NCBI RefSeq assembly: GCF_036030735.1
Contig: NZ_CP107928.1
Coordinates: 7,316,001-7,380,000 of the forward strand
Origin: Streptomyces sp. NBC_00425
GTDB lineage: Bacteria; Actinomycetota; Actinomycetes; Streptomycetales; Streptomycetaceae
Reading direction: 5' to 3'
Length of the DNA stretch: 64,000 bases
Every line of letters starts with the position of its first letter. The stretch's first letter is position 1. Made by a program: the position numbers and the translations under genes. Below, one piece after another: positions 43,011-51,883 of the stretch. The notes below the pieces were generated by a model. It was not told where the DNA came from. It saw only the letters and a list, made by a program, of their open reading frames with translations, and made no database searches.

Positions 43011-43906
43011 TCACCAAGGAGGCCCCCGAGGTCGTGCCCGCCCCGGTGCGCGAGCCCGCCGCACCCGACCACCGCCCGTCCCGGCACAAGCGTGCCTGGG
43101 ACGAGGCCCCCCGCTGGCAGATCTACGTCCCGCTGGGGATCTACCTCGTCTTCACCCTGGTCCCCTTCTACTGGATCCTGCTCTTCGCGCTCCGCCCGGC
43201 CGGCTCCACCTCGCTGGTGCCCTGGCCGATGACCTTCGACCACTTCGAGAAGGTCTGGAACGAGCGTGACTTCGCCGTCTACTTCCAGAACAGCATGCTC
43301 ACCGGTGTGGCGACGCTGCTGCTGACCACCGGCGTGGCCCTGGCCGGCGGATACGCCCTCGCGCGCTTCGACTTCAAGATCAAGCGCGGTTTCATGCTCG
43401 CCCTGCTGTGCACCCAGTTCGTGCCCGGCGCGCTGCTGCTCGTCCCGCTCTTCCAGATCTTCGCCGAGCTGAAGATGATCAACTCGCTGGGCAGCGTCAT
43501 CATCGCCGAGACGGTCTTCCAGCTGCCTCTGTCGATCATCCTGATCAGCGGCTTCATCCGGAACGTGCCCTACTCCCTGGAGGAGGCGGCCTGGGTCGAC
43601 GGCTGCAACCGGTTCACCGCCTTCCGGATCGTCGTCCTGCCGCTGCTGCGGCCCGGGCTGATCGCCGTCGGCTCCTTCGCCTTCGTGCACGCCTGGAACC
43701 ACTTCCTGTTCGCCCTGATGTTCCTCTCCGACCAGACCAAGCAGACGATCCCCGTCGGCCTCAACACCCTGATGAGCGCGGACAGCGTCGACCTGGGCGC
43801 GCTGGCGGCGGGCGGCATCATCGCCGCCGTCCCCGTGGTGATCGTCTTCGCCTTCATCCAGAAGTGGCTGATCACCGGGTTCAGCGCCGGGGCGGTGAAG
43901 GGATGA
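43007..43906 (+). CDS. Carbohydrate ABC transporter permease (second)
   Basis: A 299-residue MalG/UgpE-type permease. A long cytosolic N terminus (about 40 residues) precedes six helices. The EAA loop is SLEEAAWVDGCNRFTAFRIVVLP. The typical MalG-like end AVPVVIVFAFIQKWLITGFSAGAVKG is present. GTG 43007 follows GGAGGAGG and overlaps the stop of the first permease. It is the second half of the importer. Substrate likely a pectin-derived oligosaccharide or arabino-oligosaccharide, judged from neighbours. Confidence 0.93.
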   Translation: MITKEAPEVVPAPVREPAAPDHRPSRHKRAWDEAPRWQIYVPLGIYLVFTLVPFYWILLFALRPAGSTSLVPWPMTFDHFEKVWNERDFAVYFQNSMLTGVATLLLTTGVALAGGYALARFDFKIKRGFMLALLCTQFVPGALLLVPLFQIFAELKMINSLGSVIIAETVFQLPLSIILISGFIRNVPYSLEEAAWVDGCNRFTAFRIVVLPLLRPGLIAVGSFAFVHAWNHFLFALMFLSDQTKQTIPVGLNTLMSADSVDLGALAAGGIIAAVPVVIVFAFIQKWLITGFSAGAVKG

Positions 43907-44103
43907 GGAGCCGTCGGGCCGTCACGTCCGCGGGAAGCCGGCCCGTGGGCCGCCCCGCGATCCACGGCGCCCACGACGGCGGCGGCGAGCGTCACCTCAC
44001 GGCGGACGTCGGCCGGACGCCTACCCTGCACGCAAAGATCGACAGCGCCGCGGGAGCCGACCGCACGGTGGCACGCGGCGCGGGCGCAGGGAGGAATCCA
44101 TGA
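43903..44103 (+). CDS. Doubtful small ORF, 66 aa, filling a 193-base gap
   Basis: A frame beginning at an ATG that overlaps the permease stop (ATGA) and ending at a TGA that overlaps the ATG of the next gene. The product (MRSRRAVTSAGSRPVGRPAI...) is Arg/Gly/Ala-rich without recognisable motif or membrane segment, and no good ribosome site is present. The double overlap may be a coincidence of a GC-rich gap, since the oxidoreductase has its own GGGAGG site. Listed because the stop/start arrangement fits the operon style. Confidence 0.2.
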   Translation: MRSRRAVTSAGSRPVGRPAIHGAHDGGGERHLTADVGRTPTLHAKIDSAAGADRTVARGAGAGRNP

Positions 44104-45260
44104 GCACCGCTGTACCGATCGTCCTGGCGGGCGCGCGCGGCCACGGCCGCTGGCACCTGGACAACATCCGCAGGCTCCAGGACAAGGGCATCGTCCGTCT
44201 CGCGGGCGTCTGCGAACTGACCCCGCTGACCCCGGCCGAGATCCCCGAGGGCCTCGGCGCGCCCGAGCAGTCCGCGGACTTCGGCGCGCTGCTCGACTCC
44301 ACCGGCGCCCGGATCGCCGTGGTGTGCACCCCGATCCCGACCCACGCCGATCTCGCGCTGACCGCGGCCCGCAAGGGCGTGCACCTGCTGCTGGAGAAGC
44401 CGCCGGCGCCGTCGTACGCGGAGTTTCGCCGGATGGCCGACGGGATCGCCGAGGCCGGCGTGGCCTGCCAGGTCGGCTTCCAGTCGCTGGGCTCGCACGC
44501 CGTGCCCGCGATCCGCGCCCTGATCCGCGACGGCGTGATCGGCGAGGTCACGGGGGTCGGCGGCGCCGGCGCCTGGGCCCGTGCCGAGTCCTACTTCCGG
44601 CGTGCCCCCTGGGCGGGCAGGCGGCGGCTGAACGGCGTCGACGTCATCGACGGGGCGCTCACCAACCCCCTCGCGCACGCCGTCGCCACCGCCCTCGCGC
44701 TGGCCGGGGCGACCCGCGCCGAGGACGTCGACGGCATCGAGACCGAGCTGGCGCACGCGAACGCCATCGAGTCCGACGACACCTCCTGCGTCCGCGTCAC
44801 CACGGCCGACGGTCTGCAGATCGTCGTCGCGGCCACGCTGTGCGCCGAGGACCCCGACGACCCGTACGTCGTCGTGCACGGCAGCCGCGGCCGGATCACG
44901 TACTGGTACAAGCAGGACCGCGTCCTGCTCCAGCGAGCCGGCCACGGCCCCGAGGAGTTCGAGTACGGCAGCACCGACCTGCTGGAGAACCTGGTCGAGC
45001 ATCTCGCCGACGGGACGGAACTGCTGGTCCCGCCCGCCGTCACCGAGTCGTTCATGCGGGTCGTCGAGGCGATCCGGGTCGCACCCGACCCGGTGCAGCT
45101 GCCCGACGACGCCTGGCGTCTGCTGCCCGACGAGGAACGACGCGTCGTCCCCGGCGTCGACGGCCTCGTCGCGGCCGCCGCCGACACCCTCGCCCTCTAC
45201 TCCGAACTGGGCGCCCCCTGGGCGTTCACGACCGCGCATCCCAAGGAGGTGAGCCCCTGA
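44100..45260 (+). CDS. Gfo/Idh/MocA family oxidoreductase
   Basis: A 386-residue NAD(P)-dependent sugar oxidoreductase. The Rossmann start is VLAGARGHGRWHLDNIRRL; VHLLLEKPPAPSYAEF is the EKP motif with the catalytic lysine; GALTNPLAHAVATALALAG holds the conserved His. GGGAGG precedes the ATG at 44100. It probably oxidises or epimerises a sugar brought in by the ABC importer. It is the first of three tightly overlapping genes (TGATG and GTGA junctions). Confidence 0.92.
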   Translation: MSTAVPIVLAGARGHGRWHLDNIRRLQDKGIVRLAGVCELTPLTPAEIPEGLGAPEQSADFGALLDSTGARIAVVCTPIPTHADLALTAARKGVHLLLEKPPAPSYAEFRRMADGIAEAGVACQVGFQSLGSHAVPAIRALIRDGVIGEVTGVGGAGAWARAESYFRRAPWAGRRRLNGVDVIDGALTNPLAHAVATALALAGATRAEDVDGIETELAHANAIESDDTSCVRVTTADGLQIVVAATLCAEDPDDPYVVVHGSRGRITYWYKQDRVLLQRAGHGPEEFEYGSTDLLENLVEHLADGTELLVPPAVTESFMRVVEAIRVAPDPVQLPDDAWRLLPDEERRVVPGVDGLVAAAADTLALYSELGAPWAFTTAHPKEVSP

Positions 45261-46114
45261 TGACCGCACAGGCACCCGACTCACCGGTCGTCCTGCGTGC
45301 CGCCGGCCGCCCGGTCGGCCGTTATGTCACGCGGCCCGAGCTGCCCGCCCGGCTCTCCCCGCGCCCCTATCTGCACCCCGTCACCACCCTGGCCGGCGTC
45401 ACGGTCACCGAGCTCGGTCCCGCCGACCACCTTCACCACCTCGGCGTCGGTGTAGCCGTACCCGACGTCGAGGGGCACAACTTCTGGGGCGGTCGCACCT
45501 ACGTCCGCGACCGGGGCCCGACCGAGCTGGACGACCACGGCGCGCAGCGGCACGCGTCCTTCCAGCTGCGCGACCCCGACGGCTTCGTGGAGGAGCTGCG
45601 CTGGGTGGCGTCGGGCACGGAGCTGCTGCGCGAGCGCCGGACGGTCGCGACGACCGAACTGACCGCCACCGCCTGGGCGCTGGACTTCACCTTCTCCCTC
45701 ACCAACGTCTCGGGCGCCCCGCTGTCCATCGGCAGCCCGGCGACGAACGGACGTCCCGGCGCGGCCTACGGCGGCTTCTTCTGGCGGGCCCGCAAGGAGG
45801 ACCGGGCCCCCGACGTCTTCACCGCGGGCACGGAGGGCGAGGCGTCCGTGCACGGCGCCCGCGCAGACTGGCTCGCGCTGGCCGGCGCGGGCTGGACGCT
45901 CGTCTTCGCGGGCGCCACCGCCGCCACCCGCCGCGACCCCTGGTTCGTCCGCACCGCGGAGTACCCAGGCGTCGGCTCTTCGCTGGCCTCCGTCGAACGG
46001 CTGCCCGTCCCGCCCGGGGAGACGGTCGTACGCCGGATCGTCACCGTCGTCGCCGACGGCCGTCTGGCCCGGGACGAGGCCGCGGCTCTGGTCCGCAAGG
46101 CGGTCAGCCAGTGA
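45260..46114 (+). CDS. PmoA/DUF6807-like protein
   Basis: A 284-residue beta-rich protein without signal peptide. HPVTTLAGVTVTELGPADHLHHLGVGVAVP and HNFWGGRTYVRDRG, with the HLHH cluster, are characteristic of the family misnamed methane-oxygenase PmoA (DUF6807), which has a galactose-mutarotase-like fold. In many actinobacteria it is paired with a Gfo/Idh/MocA gene as here. It may be a sugar-processing enzyme; no activity is established. Its ATG overlaps the previous stop by one base. Confidence 0.82.
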   Translation: MTAQAPDSPVVLRAAGRPVGRYVTRPELPARLSPRPYLHPVTTLAGVTVTELGPADHLHHLGVGVAVPDVEGHNFWGGRTYVRDRGPTELDDHGAQRHASFQLRDPDGFVEELRWVASGTELLRERRTVATTELTATAWALDFTFSLTNVSGAPLSIGSPATNGRPGAAYGGFFWRARKEDRAPDVFTAGTEGEASVHGARADWLALAGAGWTLVFAGATAATRRDPWFVRTAEYPGVGSSLASVERLPVPPGETVVRRIVTVVADGRLARDEAAALVRKAVSQ

Positions 46115-47631
46115 CGGGGGAGCGGCACGCGACGTACACGAACCCGGTCCTGAACGCCGACTGGTCCGACCCGGACGTCGTGCGCGTCGGCGACGACTTC
46201 TACCTCACCGCCTCCAGCTTCGGCCGGGCGCCCGGACTGCCGCTGCTGCACTCGCGCGACCTGGTGAACTGGACCCTGGTCGGCCACGCCCTGGAACGCC
46301 TGGAGCCGGCGGGCGACTTCAGGACGCCGCGGCACGACTGCGGGGTGTGGGCGCCCTCGTTACGGCACCACGACGACCGTCTCTGGATCTTCTGGGGCGA
46401 CCCCGACCAGGGTGTGTTCCAGGTCAACGCGCCCGGCATCCGCGGGCCTTGGACCCGTCCGCACCTGGTCAAGGCGGACAAGGGCCTGATCGACCCGTGT
46501 CCCCTGTGGGACGAGGAGAGCGGCGAGGCCTATCTGGTGCACGCCTGGGCGAAGTCACGCGCGGGCGTCAAGAACCGGCTCACCGGCCACCGTATGCACC
46601 CCGACGGGACGTCCCTCCTCGACCAGGGCAAGGTGATCGTCGACGGTGACGGCATCCCCGGCTGGTTCACCCTCGAGGGCCCGAAGCTCTACCGGCACGA
46701 CGGCTGGTTCTGGATCTTCGCCCCGGCCGGAGGCGTGGAGACCGGTTGGCAGGGCGCGTTCCGGGCGCGCGAGTTCTTCGGCCCGTACGAGGAGCGGATC
46801 GTCCTGGAGCAGAAGGACACCGAGGTCAACGGCCCGCACCAGGGCGGCTGGGTGCGCACCCCGTCCGGCGAGGACTGGTTCGTGCACTTCCAGCAGCGCG
46901 GCGCGTACGGCCGGGTCGTCCACCTCCAGCCGATGCGCTGGGACGGTGCGGGAGGCTGGCCGGTGATCGGCGACGAGGGCGCCCCCGTCCTGACGCACCG
47001 GCGGCCCGCTCTGCCCGCGCAGCCGCCCGCGGCGCCCGCCGCCGACGACGACTTCCCCGGCGGGCGCCCGGGCCGTCAGTGGTCGTGGACGGCCAACCCC
47101 CATGACGGCTGGGCCGTCCGGCACTCGGCCGACGGACTGCGGCTGACCTGCGTGCGAACACCGGACGCGCATGATCTGCGCACCCTGCCGAACGTCCTCA
47201 CCCAGCGGCTGCCCGGTGTCCCCTCCGCCGTAGAGGTGGACTTGCGGCTGCACAGCGAGGAACCGGGAGCACGCGCCGGACTCACGGTCCTCGGCGACGC
47301 GTTCGGCTGGATCGGGCTCCAGCGGGACGCCGACGGCACGGTCAGGCTCGTCCACCGGTTCGCCGAGCCGGTCGCCGGGAGGGAGCGGGACGCGTCCCGC
47401 CCACGCCTCGCCCCCGACGGTCGGGCACGGCTGCGGATCGAGATCGGCGCGGGCGCGCGCTGTGGTTTCGCGTACGACGTCGGCGACGGCCCGCGTCCTT
47501 CGGGTCCCGTCTTCGCGGCCACCCCCTGGCGCTGGGTGGGGGCCCTGCTCGGCCTCTTCGCCGTCGCGCCGGTCGGCACCGGGCACGCCGGTGCGGCCAC
47601 GTTCAGCGAGTTCCGTATCAGACCGCTCTGA
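46111..47631 (+). CDS. Glycoside hydrolase family 43 protein
   Basis: A 506-residue cytosolic enzyme. The five-bladed propeller domain starts YTNPVLNADWSDPDVVRVGDD with catalytic base D20, an Asp in GLIDPCPLWDEE as the pKa modulator, and acid E189 in WFTLEGPKLY. A C-terminal beta-sandwich (about 320-506; DGWAVRHSADGLRLTC, then RAGLTVLGDAFGWIGLQRD) is the type seen in GH43 beta-xylosidases and arabinofuranosidases. It lacks a signal peptide, so it acts on imported oligosaccharides. GTG 46111 overlaps the previous stop. Likely alpha-arabinofuranosidase, beta-xylosidase or galactanase-type activity. Confidence 0.9.
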   Translation: MTGERHATYTNPVLNADWSDPDVVRVGDDFYLTASSFGRAPGLPLLHSRDLVNWTLVGHALERLEPAGDFRTPRHDCGVWAPSLRHHDDRLWIFWGDPDQGVFQVNAPGIRGPWTRPHLVKADKGLIDPCPLWDEESGEAYLVHAWAKSRAGVKNRLTGHRMHPDGTSLLDQGKVIVDGDGIPGWFTLEGPKLYRHDGWFWIFAPAGGVETGWQGAFRAREFFGPYEERIVLEQKDTEVNGPHQGGWVRTPSGEDWFVHFQQRGAYGRVVHLQPMRWDGAGGWPVIGDEGAPVLTHRRPALPAQPPAAPAADDDFPGGRPGRQWSWTANPHDGWAVRHSADGLRLTCVRTPDAHDLRTLPNVLTQRLPGVPSAVEVDLRLHSEEPGARAGLTVLGDAFGWIGLQRDADGTVRLVHRFAEPVAGRERDASRPRLAPDGRARLRIEIGAGARCGFAYDVGDGPRPSGPVFAATPWRWVGALLGLFAVAPVGTGHAGAATFSEFRIRPL

Positions 47632-48188
47632 CCCACTTCCGCCGTAAGCCTGTTGGGAGCCGCAATGACGCACTTCCCTAGCAAGCGCTTGCCAGGACCG
47701 GCCGCGGCCCTGGCGGCCGTCACCGTGGCACCGGGGACCGCCTCCGTGCCGGGGACGGCCATGGTGCCCGGGACCGCCATGGCGCCTGGAACCGTTGCCG
47801 CGGCGAAGGCCGCGCGGATCGGTGACGCGCTCGCGCTCAAGTCCCGTGGTGACCATGACGCGTTGACGACCGACCGCCCCGGGCCGACGGTGCCCGGTCG
47901 GGTGTGCGTGCGGGACCCGTCGCCGTCGACCGGTCCGAGCGGGTTCCCGCGGCGGGACGCCCGGTTCGCGGAGCACCGCACCCACGGGCCGGGGCGACCG
48001 CCACCGCCGACCGCCACCGCCGACCGCCCTCGGCCGAGCGACGCGTGCGCGAAGGCGCATACCGTCGCGGCCCACCCCGAGGGCGAGGACGGCTGGGCGA
48101 CCGCGCCGCCGCACCACCCACCGCACCACCCATTGACCCCCCACAACTTCATATCTCCGCAGGGATCCGGAAGAAGAGAGCCGACCAC
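47632..48188 (+). other. Gene-poor 557-base stretch before the sugar-binding protein
   Basis: No credible gene. It contains the LacI-type palindrome at 47681, an imperfect ~21-base tandem repeat with GTGCC(G/C)GGGACNGCCATGG-like units (about 47716-47795; one frame reads as VPGT repeats), and a GC-rich tail. A frame through it gives low-complexity Pro/Gly/Thr/Arg sequence. It may be a long leader, or the remnant of a decayed gene. Confidence 0.5.
47681..47692. promoter_or_regulatory. Perfect LacI-type palindrome
   Basis: GCAAGCGCTTGC, 12-bp perfect dyad with the AAGCGCTT core, 508 bases upstream of the lipoprotein gene and right after the GH43 gene. Confidence 0.55.
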
Positions 48189-49526
48189 ATGACAAGCAGC
48201 ATCCGCAGAAGCAGGCGCGCCGCCCTGGCCCTCGCCGTGGGAACCGTGCTCGCGCTGACCGCCACCGCCTGCGGTGACGACGGCAGCGGCGCGGCGGGAG
48301 ACAAGGGAGGCGACGGCTCCGGCAAGGGGGAGATCACCTTCTGGGACAACAACGGCGGCCCCCGCACCGACGTCTGGAAGGAGATCATCGCCGACTTCGA
48401 GAAGGCGAACCCGGACATCAAGGTGAAGTACGTCGGTGTGCCCTCCGACAGCGTCCAGTCCAAGTACGACACCGCCATCCAGGGCGGCGGACTGCCCGAC
48501 GTCGGAGGGGTGGGCACCGCGATGCTCGCCGAGGTGGCGGCGCAGGGCGCCCTCGAACCGCTCGACGGCCGTCTGGACAAGAGCGGGCTCGGCGGCAAGC
48601 TCAACGCGAAGTTCCTGGACAGCGTCAAGGCCGCCGGCGTCGACGGCAAGACGTATTCCGTGCCGACCTCCGCCAACAACGGCACTCTCTGGTACCGCAC
48701 GGACCTCTTCCAGAAGGCGGGCCTGGACGCGCCGACCACCTGGTCGAAGTTCTACGCGGCCGCCGACAAGCTGACCGACAAGGACAAGAACGCCTTCGGT
48801 TACACCATCCGCGGCGGTTCCGGCTCGATCTCCCCGGCCCTCGACGCGACCTACGGGCAGAGCGGGATCACCGAGTTCTGGAGCGGTGACAAGACCACCG
48901 TCAACGACCCGAAGAACGTGGCCGCGCTGGAGAAGTACGTCGGCCTGTACAAGAAGGACACCCCGGCCGCCGACGTCAACAACGACTTCACCAAGATGGT
49001 CGCCCAGTGGGACTCCGGCACCATCGGCATGCTGAGCCACAACCTGGGCTCGTACAAGGACCACCAGAAGGCGCTGGCGGGCAAGTTCAAGGGCGTCCCC
49101 GCTCCGACGGCGGACGACGGCACCCGGGTACAGGTCTCCAACCCGGTGGACGGGCTGGGCCTGTTCAAGACGAGCAAGAACAAGACCGCCGCATGGAAGT
49201 TCATCGAGTTCGCCGCCTCGCACCAGTCGAACAGCAAGTGGAACAAGTCGGCGGGGCAGGTGCCGGCCAACCTCGAGGCGGCGCAGGACAGCTGGGTACA
49301 GGAGTCCGAGCCCACGAAGCTGGCCGCCGAGGCGCTGACGGGCACCACCACGAAGATCGTGCAGCTGCCCTACTACCTGCCCGACTGGAACACCGTCTCG
49401 AAGGCGGACAACGAGCCGAACTTCCAGAAGCTGCTGCTCGGCAAGATGACGGCGAAGCAGTTCCTGGACACGCTGGCCGACCAGCTGAACACCGCCCAGG
49501 CCGACTGGAAGAAGAACCACAAGTAA
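48189..49526 (+). CDS. ABC transporter sugar-binding lipoprotein
   Basis: A 445-residue exported lipoprotein: basic N terminus, hydrophobic core and lipobox LTATAC (acylated C28), then a Gly/Asp-rich spacer. The mature part is an extracellular solute-binding family 1 protein (GEITFWDNNGGPRTDVWKE, then NPDIKVKYVGVPSD and GVGTAMLAEVAAQGALEPL; the NNGTLWYRTDLFQKAG block lies near the ligand cleft). The start ATG at 48189 follows GAAGAGAG. It is the likely binding component for the permeases 4 kb upstream, an unusual separation. Confidence 0.93.
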   Translation: MTSSIRRSRRAALALAVGTVLALTATACGDDGSGAAGDKGGDGSGKGEITFWDNNGGPRTDVWKEIIADFEKANPDIKVKYVGVPSDSVQSKYDTAIQGGGLPDVGGVGTAMLAEVAAQGALEPLDGRLDKSGLGGKLNAKFLDSVKAAGVDGKTYSVPTSANNGTLWYRTDLFQKAGLDAPTTWSKFYAAADKLTDKDKNAFGYTIRGGSGSISPALDATYGQSGITEFWSGDKTTVNDPKNVAALEKYVGLYKKDTPAADVNNDFTKMVAQWDSGTIGMLSHNLGSYKDHQKALAGKFKGVPAPTADDGTRVQVSNPVDGLGLFKTSKNKTAAWKFIEFAASHQSNSKWNKSAGQVPANLEAAQDSWVQESEPTKLAAEALTGTTTKIVQLPYYLPDWNTVSKADNEPNFQKLLLGKMTAKQFLDTLADQLNTAQADWKKNHK

Positions 49527-49619
49527 CCGCTCGGGCGACTGTCGTCGCGGGGGCACCGCCGGCCCGCCCCGGCCGGTCGCGCGGTTCCCCCGTCTCCCAC
49601 CCGCGAAAGGTGCACGTTG

Positions 49620-50417
49620 GTGTCCCTCACCCGCAGACAGGTCACCGCCGCGGCGCTCGCCGCCGTTCCGTTCGGCGCCATGGCCGCCGGTCCCGCTCAC
49701 GCCGGCGCCCGCCGGACCCGCACGCTCTACATCGCCGGCGACTCCACCGCCGCCCAGAAGTACTCCGACGCCGCACCCGAGACCGGGTGGGGCATGGCAC
49801 TGCCCTTCTTCCTGCACACCGGACTGCCCGTTGCCGACCACGCGGTGAACGGCCGCAGTTCCAAGAGCTTCATCGACGAGGGCAGGCTCGACGCCGTCCT
49901 CGCGGCGATCCGGCCGGGGGACCTGCTGCTCGTCCAGTTCGCGCACAACGACGAGAAGACGACCGACCCCACCCGCTACACCGAGCCCTGGACGACGTAC
50001 CAGGACTGCCTGCGCCAGTACCTCACCGGCGCCCGGGCGAAGGGGGCCAGGCCGGTCCTCGTCACGCCCGTGGAGCGGCGACGGTTCGACGCCGCGGGCA
50101 CGGCCCTGCCGACGCACGGGGAGTACCCCGCCGCCATGCGCGCGCTCGCCGCGCAGGAGCGGGTCGCGTTGCTCGACGTCCAGGCGCTGTCGCTGGCGCT
50201 CTGGCAGCGACTGGGCGTCGAGGAGACGAAGACGTACTTCAACTGGACCGCGACCGAGCAGGACAACACGCACTTCAACCCGCCGGGCGCGATCGCCGTG
50301 GCGCGGCTCGTCGTACGGGAGCTGCTGCGCACGAGGGTGCTGGCCCCGTGTGACGCGGTCCGGCTGAACGAGCAGATCCCCGCGTCCTGGATCACCTGGC
50401 CCGACCCGCTGACGTAG
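49620..50417 (+). CDS. Secreted rhamnogalacturonan acetylesterase (SGNH)
   Basis: A 265-residue exported esterase. A signal (SLTRRQVTAAALAAVPFG) contains a twin-arginine pair, so Tat export is likely. SGNH blocks: IAGDSTAAQ (Ser nucleophile), NGRSSKSF, QFAHND, and NTHFNPPGAIAV with the DxxH-type pair. The family removes acetyl groups from rhamnogalacturonan in pectin. GTG 49620 was chosen; an in-frame TTG three bases before shares the same ribosome site AAAGG. It follows the lipoprotein gene and precedes the pectate lyase. Confidence 0.92.
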   Translation: MSLTRRQVTAAALAAVPFGAMAAGPAHAGARRTRTLYIAGDSTAAQKYSDAAPETGWGMALPFFLHTGLPVADHAVNGRSSKSFIDEGRLDAVLAAIRPGDLLLVQFAHNDEKTTDPTRYTEPWTTYQDCLRQYLTGARAKGARPVLVTPVERRRFDAAGTALPTHGEYPAAMRALAAQERVALLDVQALSLALWQRLGVEETKTYFNWTATEQDNTHFNPPGAIAVARLVVRELLRTRVLAPCDAVRLNEQIPASWITWPDPLT

Positions 50418-50474
50418 TAGTCCCTCCCCGCGGGCGTGGCCCGCCCCGCGACGTGACAGAAGGAGACCCGCACA

Positions 50475-51794
50475 GTGCGTACACAGAGATGTCATGGACG
50501 TGTCATTGCTGCCCTGGTGGGCTGCACCGCGCTGGTGCTGTCCGTGACCGGCACGACGTCCGCCCAGGCCCGGCCCGCCGCCCGCGACCTCGGCCGGCAG
50601 GCGCTGCCCGCGAACGACGGCTGGGCCTCGTACGGCACCGGCACGACGGGCGGCTCGGCCGCCGACGCCGCCCACGTCCACACCGTCACCACCTGGGCCG
50701 AGTTCAAGGCCGCCCTCGCCGCCGGGGGCGACACACCGAAGATCATCAAGGTGAAGGGCGTCATCGACGCCGTCGCCGAGGGCTGCGACGCCTTCGCCGC
50801 GCCCGGATACGACTTCGACGCCTATCTGGCGAAGTACTCGCCCGAGGCCTGGGGACTGGACACCGATCTCGCCGCCGAACCCGACGGCAGTCCCGAAGGG
50901 CTGCGGCGGGTGTCGGCCGCCAACCAGGACAAGGCCATCAAGGCGAACGTCCCCTCCAACACCACCATCGTCGGCGTCGGCCGGGGCGCCGGGTTCAAGG
51001 GCGTCAGCCTGCAGATCAAGGCCGTCGACAACGTGATCCTGCGCAACCTGTCCTTCGAGTCGCCCATCGACTGCTTCCCCCAGTGGGACCCGACCGACGG
51101 CGCCAAGGGCAACTGGAACTCCGAGTACGACACCGCCGTGGTCTACGGCGCCACGCACGTCTGGCTCGACCACAACACGTTCACCGACGGCACCCACCCC
51201 GACAGCGCCGCCCCGACCTACTTCGGCATGCTCTACCAGCAGCACGACGGCGAACTCGACATCGTGCGCGGCGCCGACTACGTCACCGCCTCCTGGAACG
51301 TCTTCAGCGACCACGACAAGACGATCCTCATCGGCAACAGCGACAGCGAGTCCACCGCCGCCGGCGACCGGGGGCACCTGCGCACCACCTTCCACCACAA
51401 CCTGTTCGCGAACCTGGTCGAACGCGCGCCCCGCGTCCGCTTCGGGCAGGTCGACTCCTACAACAACCACTTCGTCGCGAACGGCGACTACTCCTACAGC
51501 TTCGGCATCGGCAAGGAGTCCAAGCTCGTCGCCGAGCACAACGCGTTCACCCTGCCGCAGGGGGTCAGCGCGGCCAAGGTGCTCAAGCGGTGGAACGTCT
51601 CGCCGCTGACCGCCGCCGACAACTACGTCAACGGTGTGCAGACCGACCTGATCGCCGTCCACAACGCCCAGATCCCCGCCGAGACCCTCGAGTCCGGCGC
51701 CGGCTGGACCCCCACCCTGCGCACCAGGGTCGACCCGCCGAAGGCGGTGCCCCGCATCGTCGACTGCGGCGCGGGCGCGGGACGCCTCGGCTGA
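50475..51794 (+). CDS. Secreted pectate lyase, PL1 family
   Basis: A 439-residue exported protein with a Sec signal peptide ending near SAQA|RP. The parallel beta-helix shows PSNTTIVGVGRGAGFKGVS, ATHVWLDHNTFTDG, SWNVFSDHDKTILIG, then HHNLFANLVERAPRVRFGQV with the catalytic Arg region of PL1. Calcium-binding acidic residues are in SEYDTAVVYG and WLDHNTF. It cleaves polygalacturonate. GTG 50475 follows GAAGGAG. Lies in a row of five secreted pectin genes. Confidence 0.94.
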   Translation: MRTQRCHGRVIAALVGCTALVLSVTGTTSAQARPAARDLGRQALPANDGWASYGTGTTGGSAADAAHVHTVTTWAEFKAALAAGGDTPKIIKVKGVIDAVAEGCDAFAAPGYDFDAYLAKYSPEAWGLDTDLAAEPDGSPEGLRRVSAANQDKAIKANVPSNTTIVGVGRGAGFKGVSLQIKAVDNVILRNLSFESPIDCFPQWDPTDGAKGNWNSEYDTAVVYGATHVWLDHNTFTDGTHPDSAAPTYFGMLYQQHDGELDIVRGADYVTASWNVFSDHDKTILIGNSDSESTAAGDRGHLRTTFHHNLFANLVERAPRVRFGQVDSYNNHFVANGDYSYSFGIGKESKLVAEHNAFTLPQGVSAAKVLKRWNVSPLTAADNYVNGVQTDLIAVHNAQIPAETLESGAGWTPTLRTRVDPPKAVPRIVDCGAGAGRLG

Positions 51795-51883
51795 CCTCGC
51801 ACCACCCGACCGACGGCCGGGGCGACGACGCCCTTCGTCGCCCCGGCCACCCCCGCAGAGCCGCACCGTCAAGGAGCACCCGC

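Noticed and set aside
43903..44103. A firm small gene between the permease and the oxidoreductase
   Set aside because: It has stop/start overlaps at both ends, but no motif and no ribosome site; kept only as a low-confidence entry.
47653..48192. A protein-coding gene in the gap before the lipoprotein gene
   Set aside because: The frame gives Pro/Gly/Thr repeats and Arg-rich sequence without domain, and it runs into the start of the lipoprotein gene; listed as gene-poor.
47076..51872. A very long open frame (about 1,600 codons) on the minus strand
   Set aside because: It lies antisense to GH43, lipoprotein, acetylesterase and pectate lyase genes that have clear motifs, and its composition is the Arg/Gly/Val-rich type produced by the complement of GC-rich codons.
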